From Thiobacillus sp. (GTDB lineage Bacteria; Pseudomonadota; Gammaproteobacteria; Burkholderiales; Thiobacillaceae): a stretch of 9,795 nt of DNA. Made by a program: the position numbers and the translations under genes. The notes below the pieces were generated by a model, which was not told where the DNA came from, ran no database searches, and saw only the letters and a list, made by a program, of their open reading frames with translations. The stretch is taken from positions 1 to 9,795 of the forward strand of contig JADMKH010000043.1 in NCBI GenBank assembly GCA_018780025.1, in the 5' to 3' direction. This document shows positions 7,301 through 9,795 of the stretch, in pieces (position 1 is the stretch's first letter; each line of letters opens with the position of its first letter).

Positions 7301-8250
7301 CGCGATCCTTGCGGGAACAGCCCGCCCGTGTATCGGCACAGTTCAAGCAGCTGACGATTCCGGATGCGAGTCCTGCAACCGGCGTGGCGACTGCCATTAA
7401 CCTGAAGGGGGCTGAATTCCCGATACTCGATTTGAGCGTGGAGGATTTTCGTCTCCAGTCGCGCACGATGGGACGGCTGGAGGCGGTGGCGCGTGGCGCG
7501 CCGCAAGGCCTGGTTATCGAAAACCTGCGGCTGACGCACCCCGACAGCGTGTTGCAGATGAGCGGCCTGTGGCGCGATAGCGGCACCAGCGAAACCCGTG
7601 CGGACATGAGCCTGAATGTGCTGGATGCCGGCAAGTTTCTGGCCCGGTTTGGCTATCCAGGCACCCTCAAGCGCGGCAGCGTTGATATTCAGGGAAATGC
7701 GACGTGGACCGGTTCGCCCGCCGACTTTTCGTTTGCGACCCTGGCCGGGCAACTCGACTTCAAGGCACGGGATGGCCAGTTTCTCAAGCTTGAGCCGGGT
7801 GTTGGCAAACTGCTCGGGGTGTTGAGCCTGCAGTCGTTGCCGCGTCGGCTTAATTTCGATTTCCGTGATATCTTCAACGAAGGCTATGCCTTTGATGAAA
7901 TCGGCGCCACATTGCGTATTGCGCGCGGTGTGGTGTACAGCGATGACTTCAAGATGCGCGGCCCCTCAGCCAAGGTCAATATGTCGGGCTTGGCCGATAT
8001 CAATCAGGAATCCGTTCAGCTGCGGATGAAGGTGATCCCGAAGTTGTCCGAAGGTATCGCTGTGGCGGGCGCTTTGATCGGTGGCCCACTTGCAGGCGTG
8101 GGTGCGCTGGCAGCGCAAAAGTTGCTGCGTGATCCGTTTGAAGAAGCCATCAGCCAGGAATACATGGTGACCGGGCCGTGGTTGACCCCTGATGTGAAAC
8201 GACTGCCAAAAACCAAGGGCAACACTGAATCTCAGGTGACCGAACCCTGA
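4390..8250 (+). CDS. yhdP: YhdP family AsmA-like envelope protein
   Basis: A 1286-residue protein, close to the 1266 of E. coli YhdP. YhdP, with TamB and YdbH, is part of the AsmA-like group needed for phospholipid transport from inner to outer membrane. One N-terminal membrane anchor is visible (about 16-42, GVLAALAALGFATAAALMYF), followed by a very long periplasmic beta-rich region. The N-terminal part has the family pattern GQRVTLEAVSGVWQQARPEF (60-79). The C-terminal AsmA-like part contains GQFLKLEPGVGKLLGVLSLQ (about 1126-1145), NFDFRDIFNEGYAFDEI and a glycine-rich hydrophobic stretch (about 1221-1245), all typical of YhdP ends. Start: the ATG at 4390 places the anchor at the N-terminus, but the ribosome site is weak (GAGA at 4376-4379). 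The gene lies 15 bases before the amidase ATG and is probably cotranscribed with it and tldD. Residues about 955-976 come from a REP-like insertion. Confidence 0.93.
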   Translation: MTVSAVFSLGLRRAVRGLGVLAALAALGFATAAALMYFWVLPNIADHRDTVANVMSRALGQRVTLEAVSGVWQQARPEFRLQGVRLYDQQDRSALYLPELKATFSWRSLLFLEPRFSHIELQGLTLGVRRAQDGHFYVGGIPVNPAASDSGFINWLLRQGRVHVSKATLTWLDEVRHAPPVTLNVADFSLTNALRSHRLHLSATPPASLARPLVVDAQWTARKPDDVKTWSGRIETRVAVVSFLNLAPWLELPYQPQQGAGALHVTFDFERGTLTQVDAGFNLRAVETVLGENLPALRLAQLLGQVTWKQDADGRRVTFEDLRIARPGSALSAPFSVGVAWNARSHEITAKAFGLSGWESVLPSLPLDAALRTRLQALQARGRFDTLRFRWNGAEPGLDNFSIAARFTGLGVAASGNQPGIENLSGHIEGDARAGVFTLDSRKLAIHFPTLFRDPVLGFDEIRAQGHWKKTARGRMLTLDEAAFANPDAAGTAKGRYELLAGQPGIVDLGVHLTRVDGTAVYRYLPNKIGDDTVNWLKTGFKAGHSDDVRLTLQGDVTQFPFEQGKGKFRLEAQVKDAVLDYAQGWPRIDGIHARVLFQGKAMEITSSQARIYGVALSPVKAVIPDLIHHEEQLHIEGEANGPLQDFIRFANFSPVGGILRGFTDTLSGSGPTRLALKLHVPLRHSRDTTLAGRLSLLNGTLFPSGLPRVDQVRGDIDFTGNSLTAKNMTAQFLGGPLSIDTLTRNGQVQILARGRATAAGLAPWLGAPWDKRLSGQAAWRGQVDLELGGERVRIESDLKGLASSLPAPLAKPAEQPLSLLVTSQPQADGQQQEIQFGSTVGAVWRNTREGRFARGEVRFGGAAVIPNEPGLRLAGVGRGLDFSGWLALLPGGNDDDPLSLTSMDLSFDVFDLMGRRYQDVRLQGRTRNGLFRTQVSGHELNGVLTYRPASVYDSTGASARSGSEYPQGASRSLREQPARVSAQFKQLTIPDASPATGVATAINLKGAEFPILDLSVEDFRLQSRTMGRLEAVARGAPQGLVIENLRLTHPDSVLQMSGLWRDSGTSETRADMSLNVLDAGKFLARFGYPGTLKRGSVDIQGNATWTGSPADFSFATLAGQLDFKARDGQFLKLEPGVGKLLGVLSLQSLPRRLNFDFRDIFNEGYAFDEIGATLRIARGVVYSDDFKMRGPSAKVNMSGLADINQESVQLRMKVIPKLSEGIAVAGALIGGPLAGVGALAAQKLLRDPFEEAISQEYMVTGPWLTPDVKRLPKTKGNTESQVTEP
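7253..7316. repeat. REP-like double hairpin embedded in the yhdP coding sequence
   Basis: Two adjacent hairpins lie in the reading frame. Hairpin 1: CCAC (7253-7256) with GTGG (7274-7277) and, inside, GGGCT (7259-7263) with AGCCC (7266-7270). Hairpin 2: CCCACAAGG (7287-7295) with CCTTGCGGG (7307-7315), eight pairs and one A-C mismatch, around a loop that includes the palindrome ATCGCGAT. GGAG (7281-7284) stands at the 5' foot of hairpin 2, as GTAG/GGAG tetranucleotides do in REP elements handled by RAYT (REP-associated tyrosine) transposases. It encodes roughly residues 955-976, a Ser/Gly/Arg-rich stretch unlike the beta-strand pattern around it. Only one copy is in the window, so repetition in the genome is not shown. 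Confidence 0.55.
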
Positions 8251-8265
8251 TTGTGGAATGACAAT

Positions 8266-9213
8266 ATGACGACGAAGAAAATCACCAAATCCACTGTGGC
8301 GCGCCCTAAAAGTGCCCAGGTCAAAAAAACCGCAGCGCAGGCGGGCACTGTTCGTGTGGCGGCGATCCAGATGGCGTCCGGACCCAATGTGTCGGCGAAT
8401 CTGGCCGAAGCGGAGCAGTTGATCGACCTTGCGGTCGATGCGGGCGCGCAATTGGTAGCGCTCCCCGAATTCTTCTGCATCATGGCGATGAAAGATGCCG
8501 ATGTGGTGAAAGTGCGCGAAGCGGAGGGCCACGGCCCGATCCAGACATTTTTGTCGCAGATGGCGAAGAAGCACCAGATCTGGCTGATTGGCGGCTCGAT
8601 CCCGCTGGAGGCCGGCACCGCGAACAAGGTCCGGAATAGCTGCTTGGTTTATGATGAGCGCGGCAAACAGGTCGCGCGCTACGACAAGATTCATTTGTTT
8701 GGCCTGGACCTCGGCAACGAGCGTTATCAGGAAGCCAGGCTGATCGAACCGGGCGACAAGGCAGTCGTCGTCAACAGCCCGTTTGGCCGCATCGGGCTCT
8801 CCATTTGCTACGACCTGCGCTTCCCCGAGTTGTATCGCGCCATGCCCGATGTCGACATCATCGTGGTGCCGTCGGCCTTTACCGCCACCACCGGGCGTGC
8901 GCATTTCGAGACGCTGATTCGCGCGCGCGCGATTGAAAATCTGGCTTATGTGATTGCGCCAGCGCAGGGGGGCTACCATTTGTCGGGCCGCGAAACCCAT
9001 GGCGACAGCATGATAGTCGACCCTTGGGGCGTTGTCCTCGACCGGCTGTCGCGCGGCTCCGGTGTGGCCATTGCAAATATCAACCCCGGCTACCAGGCCA
9101 GCTTGCGCAAGAGCCTCCCCGTGCTCAAGCATCGTTTCATCACATGCAAACAGATCGAAGTCGACGTAGTTGAACGCCGGGTCATCGCCAAGCGCGAGAC
9201 GACCGCCAAGTAA
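8266..9213 (+). CDS. Nitrilase-superfamily amidase, Nit1/YbeM-like (deaminated glutathione amidase type)
   Basis: A 315-residue cytoplasmic carbon-nitrogen hydrolase. The catalytic Glu-Lys-Cys triad is E68 (ALPEFF), K141 (RYDKIHLF) and C181 (SICYDLRFPELY). The segment SAFTATTGRAHFETLIRARA (203-222) followed by ENLAYVIAPAQGG and GRETHGDSMIVDPWG resembles the Nit1/YbeM branch, whose known members hydrolyse deaminated glutathione, a metabolite-repair reaction; substrate assignment here is by family resemblance. Residues 1-28 form a Lys/Ala/Thr-rich extension before the domain begins (VRVAAIQMASGPN), longer than usual. I chose the ATG at 8266, with GGA (8255-8257) upstream; a TTG at 8251 directly after the yhdP stop is possible but lacks a ribosome site. 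It is followed by tldD after 27 bases, so it is likely the middle gene of an operon. Confidence 0.88.
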   Translation: MTTKKITKSTVARPKSAQVKKTAAQAGTVRVAAIQMASGPNVSANLAEAEQLIDLAVDAGAQLVALPEFFCIMAMKDADVVKVREAEGHGPIQTFLSQMAKKHQIWLIGGSIPLEAGTANKVRNSCLVYDERGKQVARYDKIHLFGLDLGNERYQEARLIEPGDKAVVVNSPFGRIGLSICYDLRFPELYRAMPDVDIIVVPSAFTATTGRAHFETLIRARAIENLAYVIAPAQGGYHLSGRETHGDSMIVDPWGVVLDRLSRGSGVAIANINPGYQASLRKSLPVLKHRFITCKQIEVDVVERRVIAKRETTAK

Positions 9214-9240
9214 ATCCGCACCCCATTTCAGGATACCGCC

Positions 9241-9795
9241 ATGAACCCCACCGATGCTTTCGTCCCCATTCAAACCGCCGAGCAGCTGTTTCGCTCAGCC
9301 GAAGCCATGTTGCTGACGCCAAACGGACTGGACGCCGACAAGCTTGCCCCGGTGTTTGGGCGCCTGCTCACGCACGACGTCGATTACGCCGATCTGTATT
9401 TCCAGTATTCGCGTTCCGAAGGTTGGAGCCTGGAAGAAGGCCAGGTCAAATCCGGCAGCTTCAACATCGACCAGGGCGTCGGCGTGCGCGCGATCTCGGG
9501 CGAAAAAACCGCGTTCGCCTATTCCGACGACATCAGCCTTGACGCGCTGGGCGCTGCGGCCGACGCCACTCGCGCCATCGCGCGTGCCGGGCAGGCGCGC
9601 CAGACTGCCGTCGCGCGTCGCGCCGATGGCCGCCAGCTGTATCACGCGGTCGATCCGCTGGCGAGCCTCGACGATGCCGCCAAGGTCACCCTGCTGGAAC
9701 GGCTGGAGAAAAAAGCGCGCGCCATGGACCCGCGCGTGATTCAGGTCATGGCGAGCCTTGCCTCCGAATACGAAGTGATTTACGTCGCCCGCTCC
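9241..9795 (+). CDS. tldD: Metalloprotease TldD, N-terminal part
   Basis: The first 185 residues of TldD (about 480 in full), cut by the window end; the frame is open throughout. With its partner TldE (PmbA), TldD forms a heterodimeric zinc protease that in E. coli processes microcin B17 precursor and degrades the antitoxin CcdA. The region YADLYFQYSRSEGWSLEEG followed by QVKSGSFNIDQGVGVRAISG and FAYSDDIS (residues about 48-98) is characteristic of TldD N-terminal domains. The zinc-binding HExxxH site, expected later in the protein, lies outside the window. The ATG at 9241 has AGGA (9230-9233) seven bases upstream. It is the third gene of the yhdP-amidase-tldD cluster; yhdP beside tldD is also known from enterobacteria. 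Confidence 0.93.
   Translation, partial: MNPTDAFVPIQTAEQLFRSAEAMLLTPNGLDADKLAPVFGRLLTHDVDYADLYFQYSRSEGWSLEEGQVKSGSFNIDQGVGVRAISGEKTAFAYSDDISLDALGAAADATRAIARAGQARQTAVARRADGRQLYHAVDPLASLDDAAKVTLLERLEKKARAMDPRVIQVMASLASEYEVIYVARS

Noticed and set aside
7966..9273. Long minus-strand open frame of 435 codons opposite yhdP, the amidase and tldD
   Set aside because: It is antisense to three well-recognised genes, is rich in His/Arg/Gln as expected for a shadow of GC-rich coding sequence, and shows no family motif.
1..9795. CRISPR array, tRNA or rRNA genes, insertion sequences
   Set aside because: No regularly spaced direct repeats, no cloverleaf or rRNA signature, and no transposase gene or terminal repeats of an insertion sequence were seen.

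Overview
The window looks like chromosomal DNA from a GC-rich betaproteobacterium, possibly near the Nitrosomonadales/Gallionellales. This is inferred from the gene content (Acs, Hsp15, YhdP, a Nit1-like amidase, TldD) and base composition; no marker RNA gene is present to fix the taxon. Most of the content is housekeeping. The accessory part is a regulated secreted protease near the left end.

Left part (1-1266): the 3' end of acs (acetyl-CoA synthetase), then a small eRF1-domain-3-like 'translational machinery' protein, then about 350 bases without a gene. That gap is densely regulatory. It holds an inverted-repeat segment (962-1051), a near-consensus sigma-28 (FliA, flagellar) promoter (1085-1111), and a class I cyclic di-GMP (GEMM-I) riboswitch (1115-1195). 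A short leader follows that can form competing structures. The promoter spacing predicts that the transcript starts at the first helix of the riboswitch.

Middle part (1267-4311): the gene controlled by that leader is a secreted subtilisin-like (S8) protease with a signal peptide, an I9-type propeptide, a full catalytic triad and two C-terminal Ig-like domains. It ends in a strong intrinsic terminator. A convergent NAD(P)H-dependent FMN reductase on the minus strand ends inside that terminator. Divergent from the reductase is hslR (Hsp15), which acts on stalled 50S subunits.

Right part (4390-9795): an apparent operon of yhdP (large AsmA-like envelope protein of the phospholipid-transport group), a nitrilase-superfamily amidase resembling deaminated glutathione amidase, and the 5' end of tldD. 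A hairpin-rich sequence of about 64 bases inside yhdP resembles a REP element that has been absorbed in frame.

The most noteworthy system is the FliA promoter, c-di-GMP riboswitch and secreted subtilase in series. It would couple a flagellar sigma factor and the motile/sessile second messenger to one extracellular protease.
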